Source of the DNA: Pontibacter pamirensis | GTDB taxonomy: Bacteria > Bacteroidota > Bacteroidia > Cytophagales > Hymenobacteraceae | Assembly: GCF_010015475.1 (NCBI RefSeq) | Contig: NZ_SSNI01000003.1 | Coordinates: 186,001-250,000, forward strand | Length of the DNA stretch: 64,000 bases | Direction: 5' to 3' | Part shown: positions 18,493 through 29,448 of the stretch, piece after piece | Numbering within the stretch: position 1 is the first letter of the stretch | Layout: each line of letters begins with the position of its first letter | Notes under the pieces: model-generated | What the model was told of the DNA's origin: nothing | Seen by the model: the letters and a program-made list of their open reading frames with translations, nothing else | The model's database searches: none | Program-made: the position numbers and the translations under genes

Positions 18493-18909
18493 TTACAAGC
18501 CTCCAGTTTGTTTGTTCTTGAGCCAGTTCAGGGCACTCTCTCCATCAGTGAAGAAGCGCACCTCTGTCAGAGAGCCTATGCTATCCATAGGATGTGCCGT
18601 CCCTGCTACTTCACCAGAAGAACTGAGGCTAGCCACGAAGGCTACATATCGTACGCCAGCGCGACAGGCGCAAGGCAGCCAGTCTTTTTCTAACCACGCT
18701 ACTGAATCTGCCCAAAGGCCTGAGAGCTTGGTTATGTCATCCAGCCTGTAGGAGCAGTGCGTTTGCTCGTGTACCAAGAGCCCAAACGATAGCGCCTGTT
18801 TGAGATCCTGCTGAGAGGCTGTGCTATACCAGACGGCTTCCACGATGCCAATCTCTTCTCTATGCTCAATCTTGTGAATAGTCTTTCCCAAGGAATTCCT
18901 AACTTCCAT
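18493..18909 (-). CDS. Small cytoplasmic protein, STAS/SEC14-like (unknown function)
   Basis: The protein has 138 residues from the ATG at 18909, no signal peptide and no membrane segment. Alternating strands and helices (HKIEHREEIGIVEAVWY, DITKLSGLWADSVAWLEKDWLP, VRFFTDGESALNWLKN) resemble the small STAS/SpoIIAA-like proteins common in Hymenobacteraceae. Two adjacent Cys-containing residues (PCACRAG) are unusual. It sits within the xylan cluster on the same strand, but 288 bp from the upstream GH43 with a hairpin between them, so it may be an independent gene. No function can be assigned. Confidence 0.7.
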   Translation of the reverse strand: MEVRNSLGKTIHKIEHREEIGIVEAVWYSTASQQDLKQALSFGLLVHEQTHCSYRLDDITKLSGLWADSVAWLEKDWLPCACRAGVRYVAFVASLSSSGEVAGTAHPMDSIGSLTEVRFFTDGESALNWLKNKQTGGL

Positions 18910-19123
18910 CAACATTGTGATTTCCGGCTAAAGTATTTTCTCACAAACTATTCTATTTATGCCTGCAACTATGGTATAAAAAGCTGAGTGCTCTCATACT
19001 ATCATCTTCCCCAAATTTCCACTAGCCCAAGTTTGATAATTTTCTTATCCGCTTTGAACACCAGGCACAGACCAGTTACTCCTTCTGATCCGTCTATTCT
19101 ACATGTTTACCTATGTTACTCTC

Positions 19124-19171
19124 AAACTGACAGACACATCGAAGGATGCGTTTTCATGTGCCTGTCAGTTT
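19124..19171 (-). terminator. Strong hairpin downstream of GH43 (possible terminator)
   Basis: AAACTGACAGACACAT (19124-19139) pairs with ATGTGCCTGTCAGTTT (19156-19171), with one mismatch in 16 bp and a 16-nt loop. It begins about 30 nt past the GH43 stop. It lacks a T-run, so it may act in transcript stability rather than termination. Confidence 0.45.
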
Positions 19172-19203
19172 ATAATGCAGCTTCTGACAATGAAGGGAGC
19201 CTT

Positions 19204-20964
19204 TTACTGGGGGTTAGCATCATTTGCAGAAGTGGCGTACAACCCAAGCAAGGTACCGGTAAAACCTCCCGCAACATTGGTTGAAAGGATATCACCTGAA
19301 ACAGTGCCACCCACATTCACGAAATCGGTTCCATTCGTTGAATAGCTAAACTGATAGTCATCTTCGTCTGCCTTAACCTGTAGCCGTATAGGCTGTTTAA
19401 CATCTATTTTGCTGCTGGCAATAATTTTAGATTGCCCCTTTTCTGTTCTTTGCAACACAACATAGTAATCCTTGTCTTTTTTGGTAATACCAAAAACGTA
19501 GTTAAAACTTTCGCTTTGCAAAGCCACAATACCGGCCAGGTCCTTTTCTGAGGCCGGTTTGTAATCAAGCGTTGTAGTATAAGTGAAAGTATTGTGCTGT
19601 TGCCGGTGAAAGAGCGTTGAAGTGGGTTTAACCTCCTTAATATTCACCGGGAATGGATTTATCTTCAACCCTTTCTTTGTTGATGATATAAAATCTTCAC
19701 GGGGTCCTCTTAAACCAATCCACCTATGATCTAGCTTTTCTGAAGTGAAGTTATCCGTGAAGGTAAAATTGCCATTGGGAAAGAAACCTTCTTCGCCGGT
19801 TTTGTTTTCTACCCCTTCAGGCGTTTTCAACTTTGGTTCTATGGGTATAAGTCCATTGACGAAAACAGGAAACTCACCAGACCAATCGACAGGCAGGATA
19901 AAGGTCTCACGACCGATGTTGACCCTACCCTTTTCGTTTGGACGGATACCTAAGAACACACCATAATGTTTGCCATCAGGCCCCTCCACTAAATCGGCAT
20001 GCCCGGCCCAGTCTACCTTGTTTGCCCTATTGGGATTAAGATGTCTTTGTGACAGGATGGGATTGTTTGGTGCAGGTTTATAAGGACCTCTCGGATCATC
20101 ACTTACAAAAACAACTTCGCTGTGGTTTCCACCCGTACCGCCTTCGGCAGACATTAAATAATAACGCCCGTCTTTTTTATAGATATGAGGGGCCTCAATC
20201 CAGATTGGTTTTTTTTCAATATCAACCCCGCCGTCAACTATAATCTTGTCGGTCCCGGCAACTACCTGGTCCTTTTCAAGGTCATACTCCCAAATTTTAA
20301 TCACCCGGTGCCCTTCATAAAGTTCTTTCCCTTTATCCGGAGCATCGTTATGCACTACATAGGCTTTCCCGTTGTCATCAAAGAAAAGAGAGGGGTCGAT
20401 TCCGTCGAATTGCAACTTGTTCGGTTCGCTCCAGCCTTGTAAGGGATCTTTCGTTTTTACGACAATATTTCCTAGCCCTCCAGCAAATGCCGTAGTGATC
20501 ATATAAAAAGTGTCGTTGTTCGGATTATACTCTATATCCGGTGCGTATACCCCAGCGCTTATTCCTGTATCATGCACGTTTAACTGCGAAGTACGATCTA
20601 ACACATGTCCAATCTGCGTCCAGTTAACCAAGTCTTTGGAGTGGAAAATCGGCACTCCGGGAAACATGGCAAAGGATGAGTGCACCATATAGTAATCATC
20701 GCCTTTGCGGGTAATTGCCGGGTCAGGATAAGCGCCCTGCAAAATGGGATTATAGAACTCACCTTCCTTCAGAGGATGGTTTTTGTATACCTCGTCTTTT
20801 CCTTCATATACAAAATTCGAGAATACGGGAGCGTTCTTTGCCATCTTCACCTTTGTCTGACCATTCCCCTCTAATCCCATAAAAGAAAACAAAGTCATGA
20901 AAACACAAAGTAGAACGAACCGCTTGTTTCCTAATGGAGCTAATCTAGATTTAATTCTATTCAT
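19204..20964 (-). CDS. GH43 beta-xylosidase/arabinofuranosidase with C-terminal beta-sandwich
   Basis: This 586-residue enzyme has a hydrophobic export signal at about residues 16-36. The five-bladed propeller carries the three GH43 acidic residues: general base Asp in GAYPDPAI, pKa modulator Asp in GIDPSLFFDD and acid Glu in WIEAPHIY. A C-terminal domain (about 370-586, with FNYVFGITKK and FSYSTNGTDF) is the laminin-like sandwich typical of GH43 beta-xylosidases. It should remove xylosyl or arabinosyl residues from xylo-oligosaccharides. It lies 137 nt downstream of a second GH43 on the same strand. Exact linkage specificity cannot be read by eye. Confidence 0.93.
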   Translation of the reverse strand: MNRIKSRLAPLGNKRFVLLCVFMTLFSFMGLEGNGQTKVKMAKNAPVFSNFVYEGKDEVYKNHPLKEGEFYNPILQGAYPDPAITRKGDDYYMVHSSFAMFPGVPIFHSKDLVNWTQIGHVLDRTSQLNVHDTGISAGVYAPDIEYNPNNDTFYMITTAFAGGLGNIVVKTKDPLQGWSEPNKLQFDGIDPSLFFDDNGKAYVVHNDAPDKGKELYEGHRVIKIWEYDLEKDQVVAGTDKIIVDGGVDIEKKPIWIEAPHIYKKDGRYYLMSAEGGTGGNHSEVVFVSDDPRGPYKPAPNNPILSQRHLNPNRANKVDWAGHADLVEGPDGKHYGVFLGIRPNEKGRVNIGRETFILPVDWSGEFPVFVNGLIPIEPKLKTPEGVENKTGEEGFFPNGNFTFTDNFTSEKLDHRWIGLRGPREDFISSTKKGLKINPFPVNIKEVKPTSTLFHRQQHNTFTYTTTLDYKPASEKDLAGIVALQSESFNYVFGITKKDKDYYVVLQRTEKGQSKIIASSKIDVKQPIRLQVKADEDDYQFSYSTNGTDFVNVGGTVSGDILSTNVAGGFTGTLLGLYATSANDANPQ

Positions 20965-21101
20965 CTTTAATTTATTACTGTTGATATCTATGGAGTTAAG
21001 TTTTTGAAATGACTTATGTCTTAAAAGCGCAGGAAAAGTTGAATCAAACTACTTCATCTCTTTCCTGGAAATTGCGCTCCGCATCATCGTAATCCGCCTT
21101 G

Positions 21102-22697
21102 TTAATATTCTGCTGCCTGCGCTTTACTTGTGCTGGCAATCTGGTCATCTATATGGAAATAGTCAAAGTCCACATAGCCGCCTGGCGCTTTAGTTGCATA
21201 GTTGAACAGCCCGAAACGATACCCCATGAAGTGTGGTAGGGTGTAGGCCATCTTCAGCTGTGAACCTATCTTCTTCCAGGTTTTACCATCAAGGCTATAA
21301 TAGAAAGTGGCCACGTCCCTGCGATCATTGAAATCTCCTTCAGCTTTCAGGTATACCTTTTTCTGTTTGAGCGGCACACTTTCCGCTACTACCGGGCTAC
21401 CTGATTCAGCATTGACCATCACAATAGATTTAGCGCCCTTCTCATATTTGACCCCAACCAAGCCATACTGTTGCTGCAGAAGGGCAAGACCGGCAAAATC
21501 ACCCGCCTTCATATTCGACACATCAATTGCTGTTGAACCTGCGCTTTCTGGCCCGATAGTCCGCTGCGTTAAAGTATTTCTGGCCTGCAAAAAGTCTTTG
21601 TCGACCCGCCCGGCTTTCAACCTCAGATGGCCTTTCCGCTCCGTAACTGACCAAAGCGCATGGACAGGATTGTGGTTCCACTGCCACACCAACGGCAGTG
21701 CATCTTCTCCTTTCTTGCGGTTGAATTCATCGGATGCCACAATACCCGGCATCAGGCCCTTGCTGGCAGGAAGGCTTAGTGCATCAGGCACTAAGCCTTC
21801 CATACCGATCACGGGCCAGCCAGCCTCCCATTTTACCGGAACAAGGTATGGGATGCGCCCGACCGCGCCGTAATCGCGGAACAGGTAAGCGTACCAATCG
21901 CCATTGGGTGTATCAATCAGCCCTCCCTGCGCCACACCTTTATCCTGAAAGGCCACCCTGCTTTCGTAAGGGCCTGTAATCTTATCCGCCCGGTGAACGA
22001 TAACGGTGCGCATGCCGCCTTTGGGCCAGGCAATATTAAACAGGTAGTACTTCCCGTTCACCTTAAAAAGCTGAGACCCTTCGGCAGGCAGCCCTACATT
22101 GGGGCCGGCAGGTGCCGTTGCATTTTCTATCAGCACCCTTTCCGTACCTGGCTTTATTCCGGAAAGGTCTTCCTTCAACTCAACCATCTTTAACTGCCCG
22201 CCACCCCAGATCATGTAAGCGCGGCCGTCATCTTCGAAAAACAGGGTATGGTCATGAAGGGATGGCTCGAAAGAATGGATTTTCCAGGGGCCGTTCTCTA
22301 TATCCTTCGTCGTATAGATATAAGTCTTCCCGGTAGTTTGGGCGAAGGTGGTTACATAGTAGGTATTGTTATGAAAACGGAGGCTGCTGGCCCAGGAGCC
22401 CTTCCCATAGGCATTTTCCCCATTCGCCATGTTCAATGCGTCCACGTCTCCCAGGGTGTCGTAGGCATAATTCACCAGTTCCCAGTTAACGAGATCTTTG
22501 GACTTCATGATAGGCAACCCCGGGCTCATGTGCATGGTGGTACTGCTCATATAGTAAGTGTCCCCTACCCGAATTATGGCAATGTCAGGGACATCGGCAT
22601 GAATGATGGGGTTTTGTGCACCTTGCCCTTGCGAAGGCAAGGCAATGAACAGGTAAACTAGGGCAAGTAAACCAAATTGGAAAAGCTTTTTTATCAT
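21102..22697 (-). CDS. GH43 beta-xylosidase/arabinofuranosidase (second copy, diverged)
   Basis: The enzyme has 531 residues with a signal peptide ending ALPSQGQG. The catalytic triad is Asp in ADVPDIAI, Asp in LHDHTLFFED and Glu in LPAEGSQLF, as in GH43 subfamily 12-like xylosidases. The C-terminal half (about 330-525, DEFNRKKGEDALPLVWQWNHNP, DFAGLALLQQQYG, FYYSLDGKTWK) is the companion beta sandwich. It differs strongly from the GH43 just downstream, so the pair is more likely to hold two specificities than a recent duplication. Together with GH10 and GH51 it would complete arabinoxylan side-chain and end processing. Confidence 0.92.
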   Translation of the reverse strand: MIKKLFQFGLLALVYLFIALPSQGQGAQNPIIHADVPDIAIIRVGDTYYMSSTTMHMSPGLPIMKSKDLVNWELVNYAYDTLGDVDALNMANGENAYGKGSWASSLRFHNNTYYVTTFAQTTGKTYIYTTKDIENGPWKIHSFEPSLHDHTLFFEDDGRAYMIWGGGQLKMVELKEDLSGIKPGTERVLIENATAPAGPNVGLPAEGSQLFKVNGKYYLFNIAWPKGGMRTVIVHRADKITGPYESRVAFQDKGVAQGGLIDTPNGDWYAYLFRDYGAVGRIPYLVPVKWEAGWPVIGMEGLVPDALSLPASKGLMPGIVASDEFNRKKGEDALPLVWQWNHNPVHALWSVTERKGHLRLKAGRVDKDFLQARNTLTQRTIGPESAGSTAIDVSNMKAGDFAGLALLQQQYGLVGVKYEKGAKSIVMVNAESGSPVVAESVPLKQKKVYLKAEGDFNDRRDVATFYYSLDGKTWKKIGSQLKMAYTLPHFMGYRFGLFNYATKAPGGYVDFDYFHIDDQIASTSKAQAAEY

Positions 22698-22791
22698 TAG
22701 TGTTATTCGCTTCTTAAAGATAAAACTACCGTGAAGTATTGCTCTCCTCTTGTTTTCATGCTGAAGGGGTATAATGCTTCCGAAAGGCTGC

Positions 22792-23313
22792 TTATTCCAT
22801 AGGTCCTATCAGTTCAACAAAAGTCCCGTCAGGATCCTGCACCAGCACAAAATGTGTATTCTGGTTCAGAGGGGTAGGCGAACTTCCCAGGAAAGGCACG
22901 TTCTTTTCCTTCAGCCTTTCGATTATGGGCTTTAGTGCTTTTACATTGATGGTAATGTACTGCACTCCTGTGTCATCCTGGATAAAGGTTTGCTTGGGAT
23001 GCGTTGCTTTTTTTCCAAAGCTCATGAGTTTCCATTCGTTGGCATCCGGACTGTTCTCTAGTTTCAGGACTGTTACAGAAGCCGGAACGCCGTTTGAAAG
23101 ACCCGAACGTTTTGAAAATTCTTCATTGATCGTAAAGCTGTTGGTCTTCACCATACCAATTCCATCTACATAGAAGTCTAATGAGCGGTCCAGGTCGGAC
23201 ACTACCACACCTAAGCCAATTAACTTACTGCTGAAGTTGGATTGCGCATGAGAAGCATATGCCAGCAACAGGGCAGCAATCAGGAAAAAACTTTTGGTTA
23301 TAAATCTTTTCAT
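22792..23313 (-). CDS. Exported VOC (glyoxalase/dioxygenase-fold) protein
   Basis: The 173-residue protein carries a clear signal peptide (MKRFITKSFFLIAALLLAYASHAQ) of the kind normally absent in glyoxalases. Two beta-alpha-beta-beta-beta modules follow, GLGVVVSDLDRSLDFYVDGIGM and GVQYITINVKALKPIIERL, ending QDPDGTFVELIGPM, where the terminal Glu is the usual metal ligand. It lies between the acetyl esterase and a GH43 in the xylan operon. A role in periplasmic handling of an aromatic or aldehyde by-product of xylan breakdown is conceivable; only the fold is supported by sequence. Confidence 0.85.
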   Translation of the reverse strand: MKRFITKSFFLIAALLLAYASHAQSNFSSKLIGLGVVVSDLDRSLDFYVDGIGMVKTNSFTINEEFSKRSGLSNGVPASVTVLKLENSPDANEWKLMSFGKKATHPKQTFIQDDTGVQYITINVKALKPIIERLKEKNVPFLGSSPTPLNQNTHFVLVQDPDGTFVELIGPME

Positions 23314-23457
23314 ATCTTTTTAATGTTTTGGTGATGTGTTAACGAAGAGCACCCTGATGTGAGAGCCACACCGACCAGTGCAAATACCGCCATGGCAGTT
23401 AAGTAAATGTTTCTTTTTATTTGCATTAGCTTATTGATAAAATCTCAGATAAACTAT

Positions 23458-24324
<867 letters not shown>

Positions 24325-24450
24325 TTAAATTTCAAATAGCGACACGCTACAAGCATCTTTAGTAAATACCATCATCAGATTGCTGCCCCCCTTATGATGG
24401 TTGCTGTATCGCTGGCATTAATTTCAAGTAGTTAACTTCTCCAGGAATGG

Positions 24451-26409
24451 CTATTGTTCTAAAACCACTCCACCCTGCGGCTGAATAGTAATTTCAAGCT
24501 CACCTTTCTTATTCACCTTCACCCGTTTCATATAGCTGGTTCCGTCTTTTTGGTCTCCATAGAGCTTTATCTCTTTCCCGGAAAGCATCGGCACACTTAT
24601 TTTCAACTTTACAGGTTCTGAAAGTGCATTTACCCCTGCAACATACCATTTATCACCGTGCTGCCTGGCCAGAACACAATACTTACCGGGATACCCGTCG
24701 ATGAACTTTGTCTCATCCCATGTAGTTGGTACCTGCTTCATAAAATCAATTGCGAAATCCGGTGCGTCGTTCAGGTTATTGGGTGTCAGGGCAAAAAACT
24801 GTACCGGGTTCTGAAAAAGGATGGCAGTGGCCAATTGGAATACGTCAGTTGTTTTCCTGTAATTTCCTCCGTCATTGGTCCGGTTGTACCGCTCGTTTAA
24901 AACCACACCGCCAAATTCCATGCTGCCCACAGCATTTCTTATGAAAGGATGCAGGGCGGCATGAAAAGCTTCCCTATCATTGGCACGCTGGCTGAACATC
25001 AGGTTCTCAGATGCCAGAACAGCCTCACTTCCCGCATAATTCGGAAACATGCGCTCCCATCCGCGCGGCAGCGTTGCCCCATGAAAAACCGCCATCAATC
25101 CATAATCATTGGCATCCGATAAGATATCCTCATATAACCGCATGGTCTCTTGCTTATCGCCTCCGAAGAAATCAACCTTGATGCCCTTTACACCATTTTT
25201 CTTCATCCACTGCATTTCTTTTTTCCGGGCGATGGCCGTATTCATTTTGTTGATGGGAGTTTGGGGAGCATCATTAACTACCCCGTTGGAGTTGTACCAG
25301 AGGAAAACCCCAACATTTTTGGATCGGGCATAATCGATCAGCTCTTCCATGCGCTGATAGCCAATGCGCTGGTCCCACAACGCATCTATCAAAATAAACT
25401 CGTATCCCAACTGTGCCGCCAGATCGATATACTTCACCTGGTCCTCATACTTCATGCTCTGGTCTTGCCACATAATCCAGCTCCATGTTCCTTTGCCGTA
25501 CTCATACTCGATAGAAGGCTCGTACAGTGGTTCTACCACATCAAACGGAATGGTTGTTTCTACAATTGGCTTCAGACCCTGGCCAACTGTAATGGTTCGC
25601 CAGGGAGTTGTGGCTGGCAAGCCGATGGCCGCGCCAGTGCTTCCGAATCCATTGTTCTCCGTCTCGTCAGGAAAAGCAATGGTATAAGTTCCATCAGGCG
25701 TGGGATCACTTAAATGAGACGCACAGTAAAGTCCCCGCACCCCGGTTTCAGAAATCAGCGTCCATTTTTCGCCAATCTGAAAGAGACATGGGAATGTATA
25801 GCCCTTCCCGTTTGATGATTGGGCAGCAATGTCCTGGTCTACCTGGTATCCCTCTTCATAGCTTGGCTTTGTCCGTGCAAAACCAACCATACTCTTCGAC
25901 TGCGGTGAGAGAAACCCTTTTGCACCCTGGGGTAAATTGAACCCTGTAGCCTCCCTTTCCACAACAAGAGCCAGCGGCTCTCCGGATACCGGGATATCAT
26001 ACCGAAAGGCTATATCATTATTGCTGACCCTAAACTCAACCTTTAGCGGTTTGCCGTCTTTGTTTTTTAAAGAGCAAACCAGTTTATTAGCCCGGTAATG
26101 AATTTCGGATTGCTTTACCTTATCCAGCTTATAAGTTTCCTCAATAGTTTCCTGCTCTGTGCCTACCCAGGTCAATTCTTTGGAGTAATCAACGAGGTTG
26201 GTGACCAGCCCTAAAGGAGAATCCTCCATAACTGCCTCCCCTCCATACATTACACGATAAAATGGCTGCCCGCTTTGCAGCAATACCTCTACCTGGAGTT
26301 GTCCATCAGGGCTTTTGACTGTGCCGCTTTGTGCCTGTGCCAGGCAAGGCGCTACCGTACAAATACAAACGAAAACCTGAAGTATTTTACCTATTTCTTT
26401 CAAACCCAT
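24451..26409 (-). CDS. GH97 glycoside hydrolase (probable retaining alpha-galactosidase type)
   Basis: From ATG 26409 (in-frame TTG further upstream) the enzyme has 652 residues. It has a signal peptide ending LAQAQ, an N-terminal beta supersandwich, a TIM barrel (SIEYEYGKGTWSWIMWQDQS onward) and a C-terminal beta domain. GVKGIKVDFFGGD carries an Asp where retaining GH97 enzymes have the nucleophile, and SEAVLASENLMF the probable acid/base Glu. This favours alpha-galactosidase or a beta-L-arabinopyranosidase over the inverting SusB-type alpha-glucosidase. The start lies 7 nt past the GH10 stop, so both belong to one operon. Confidence 0.92.
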   Translation of the reverse strand: MGLKEIGKILQVFVCICTVAPCLAQAQSGTVKSPDGQLQVEVLLQSGQPFYRVMYGGEAVMEDSPLGLVTNLVDYSKELTWVGTEQETIEETYKLDKVKQSEIHYRANKLVCSLKNKDGKPLKVEFRVSNNDIAFRYDIPVSGEPLALVVEREATGFNLPQGAKGFLSPQSKSMVGFARTKPSYEEGYQVDQDIAAQSSNGKGYTFPCLFQIGEKWTLISETGVRGLYCASHLSDPTPDGTYTIAFPDETENNGFGSTGAAIGLPATTPWRTITVGQGLKPIVETTIPFDVVEPLYEPSIEYEYGKGTWSWIMWQDQSMKYEDQVKYIDLAAQLGYEFILIDALWDQRIGYQRMEELIDYARSKNVGVFLWYNSNGVVNDAPQTPINKMNTAIARKKEMQWMKKNGVKGIKVDFFGGDKQETMRLYEDILSDANDYGLMAVFHGATLPRGWERMFPNYAGSEAVLASENLMFSQRANDREAFHAALHPFIRNAVGSMEFGGVVLNERYNRTNDGGNYRKTTDVFQLATAILFQNPVQFFALTPNNLNDAPDFAIDFMKQVPTTWDETKFIDGYPGKYCVLARQHGDKWYVAGVNALSEPVKLKISVPMLSGKEIKLYGDQKDGTSYMKRVKVNKKGELEITIQPQGGVVLEQ

Positions 26410-26416
26410 ATGAACG

Positions 26417-27559
26417 TTATTGTTGTGCAAGCTGAATGATATCGCTTACGACAGGTTTCGGTTTGTTGGCTCTGTCAAAAAGTAAGGGATAATCTGTCCT
26501 ACCACGTATTGGCCATCCGTTGCGCCAGGAGTCTCCGTCATTTACTCCCCAAAGTGTCACCCTGGTAATCTTATCCTGATGCTTTATAAAGAGCTTAAAG
26601 AAGTCCAGGTAACGCTTATGAAATGCCTCGCCCACAGAGTCAGGCAACCCGTTGGCATAGGGGTTCATTTTTTGCTGGTATTCAAAACTGGCCGAAACAT
26701 CGGCCCCAACATTTTGCCCTGGAGAAGGAAGCACTGTCAGATCCAGCTCGGTAATCACTACTTCCACACCCAAACCTGAGAAAGCAAGAATGCTTTTCTC
26801 AAACTCTTCGATGGTGGGATGGGACAAGCCAATATGCCCCTGCATGCCTATACCATCTATCTGCACTCCCCGCTGCTGCAGATCCTTGACCATAGCCACC
26901 ACTCCTGCCCGCTTTCCTGCGTTAGACATGGAATAATCATTGTAATATAACTTAGCTTCAGGGTCGGCTTCATGGGCAAACTGAAAAGCCAACTGTACGA
27001 AGTCTTCACCAATGATTTCGTAAAACTTACTCTTCCTCCATGAGCCATCGTCCATAATCGCTTCATTCACGACATCCCAGGTATGCACCCGCCCTTTATA
27101 GCGGCCAACGAGGGTGTGAATGTGGTTTCTCATGCGACTGATTAACACATCACGCGAGACATCATTCCCCTGGCTATCCTTAAAAAACCACCGCGGGGCC
27201 TGGGAGTGCCAGATCAGCGTATGCCCATTGATGAGCATGTCATTTTTCTCCCCAAATGCCACAAATTGGTCTGCCAAATCGAAGCGAAACTCACCTTCTC
27301 TGGGCTGAATCATTCCGCTTTTCATACAGTTCTCAGCGACAATGGCGTTGAAATTTTCTTTCACTACGCCGACAGTTGCAGCGTCCTTACCTAAAATCTG
27401 CTGGGTGTTAAGTGCTGTACCTATGTAGAACTTGTCTTTCAAAGCATCTTTTAGTTTCAACTCACTGGCAACCTCTTCTTTTACCACAAAAGCACCACTG
27501 AAAATAACAGTACAAAGCATTGTTATAATTGAACCGATTAAAATATCTTGTCTTTTCAT
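26417..27559 (-). CDS. GH10 endo-1,4-beta-xylanase
   Basis: The enzyme has 380 residues from ATG 27559 and an N-terminal export signal (about 5-25). The GH10 barrel has HTLIWHSQ, the acid/base Glu166 in DVVNEAI and the nucleophile Glu271 in VVITELDL, then [11 protein letters not shown]. It cuts internal xylan linkages and is the defining activity of the cluster. An approximately 50-residue segment between the nucleophile strand and the following helix ([20 protein letters not shown]) is common in Bacteroidota GH10s. It is the first gene of the leftward operon and is preceded by a four-box operator array and a -7 box. Confidence 0.96.
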   Translation of the reverse strand: MKRQDILIGSIITMLCTVIFSGAFVVKEEVASELKLKDALKDKFYIGTALNTQQILGKDAATVGVVKENFNAIVAENCMKSGMIQPREGEFRFDLADQFVAFGEKNDMLINGHTLIWHSQAPRWFFKDSQGNDVSRDVLISRMRNHIHTLVGRYKGRVHTWDVVNEAIMDDGSWRKSKFYEIIGEDFVQLAFQFAHEADPEAKLYYNDYSMSNAGKRAGVVAMVKDLQQRGVQIDGIGMQGHIGLSHPTIEEFEKSILAFSGLGVEVVITELDLTVLPSPGQNVGADVSASFEYQQKMNPYANGLPDSVGEAFHKRYLDFFKLFIKHQDKITRVTLWGVNDGDSWRNGWPIRGRTDYPLLFDRANKPKPVVSDIIQLAQQ

Positions 27560-27704
27560 ATGGTATATTTTACAGCATTTGGGAGCGTGCAGAAGCATTG
27601 CTGCACTAGTTTGTCCTGGTTTATCCCAGTTTGTATGAAATACTTCATCAAACTAACATAACAACACCCAACCTTGAACAAATATTAGTATAAATCCAGG
27701 TTAA

Positions 27705-27813
27705 CAAATTTATATAATTAGTGAAAGAAAATGTACCTGCTTGTGGTACAGGCGTTTTACATCATGTTACATTGATAGAATGGATTGTAACAAATGTTTG
27801 CTCTCATGTAACA
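27705..27813 (-). promoter_or_regulatory. GH10 operon promoter: four TGTWACA-type boxes at 21-bp intervals plus -7 box
   Basis: Boxes start at 27743 (GTGGTACA), 27764 (ATGTTACA), 27785 (TTGTAACA) and 27806 (ATGTAACA), each exactly 21 bp apart. On the minus strand a -7 box TAAATTTG occupies 27705-27712, 30 bp from the proximal box. The proximal box would sit where a -33 element normally lies, the layout of an activator touching RNA polymerase. The remainder of the 27560-28082 gap shows no gene. Confidence 0.7.
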
Positions 27814-28082
27814 TTTTAGCTGGATGTAGTCAAATCAGGCTTTCCCAGCTGAGAAAGCCTGCCTGAAAGAGTCCGCTCTTAAAACAACAGCAACAGTTGC
27901 TGCCTGCTATACAAAATAATGAGTTTGGCACAAGCAGAACAAGTAGTATTGAGCAGGGTTTACCTTCGAATCGCAGCTCTACTTATATCGTCTTGTAGCA
28001 CTTTATCATTGGCTAAGTGTTGGTCAGATGACGTAAAGGCTGTGTTTAAACTTAGCTACCCTTTTGATGTCCTTCTGGTGAT

Positions 28083-29448
<1,366 letters not shown>

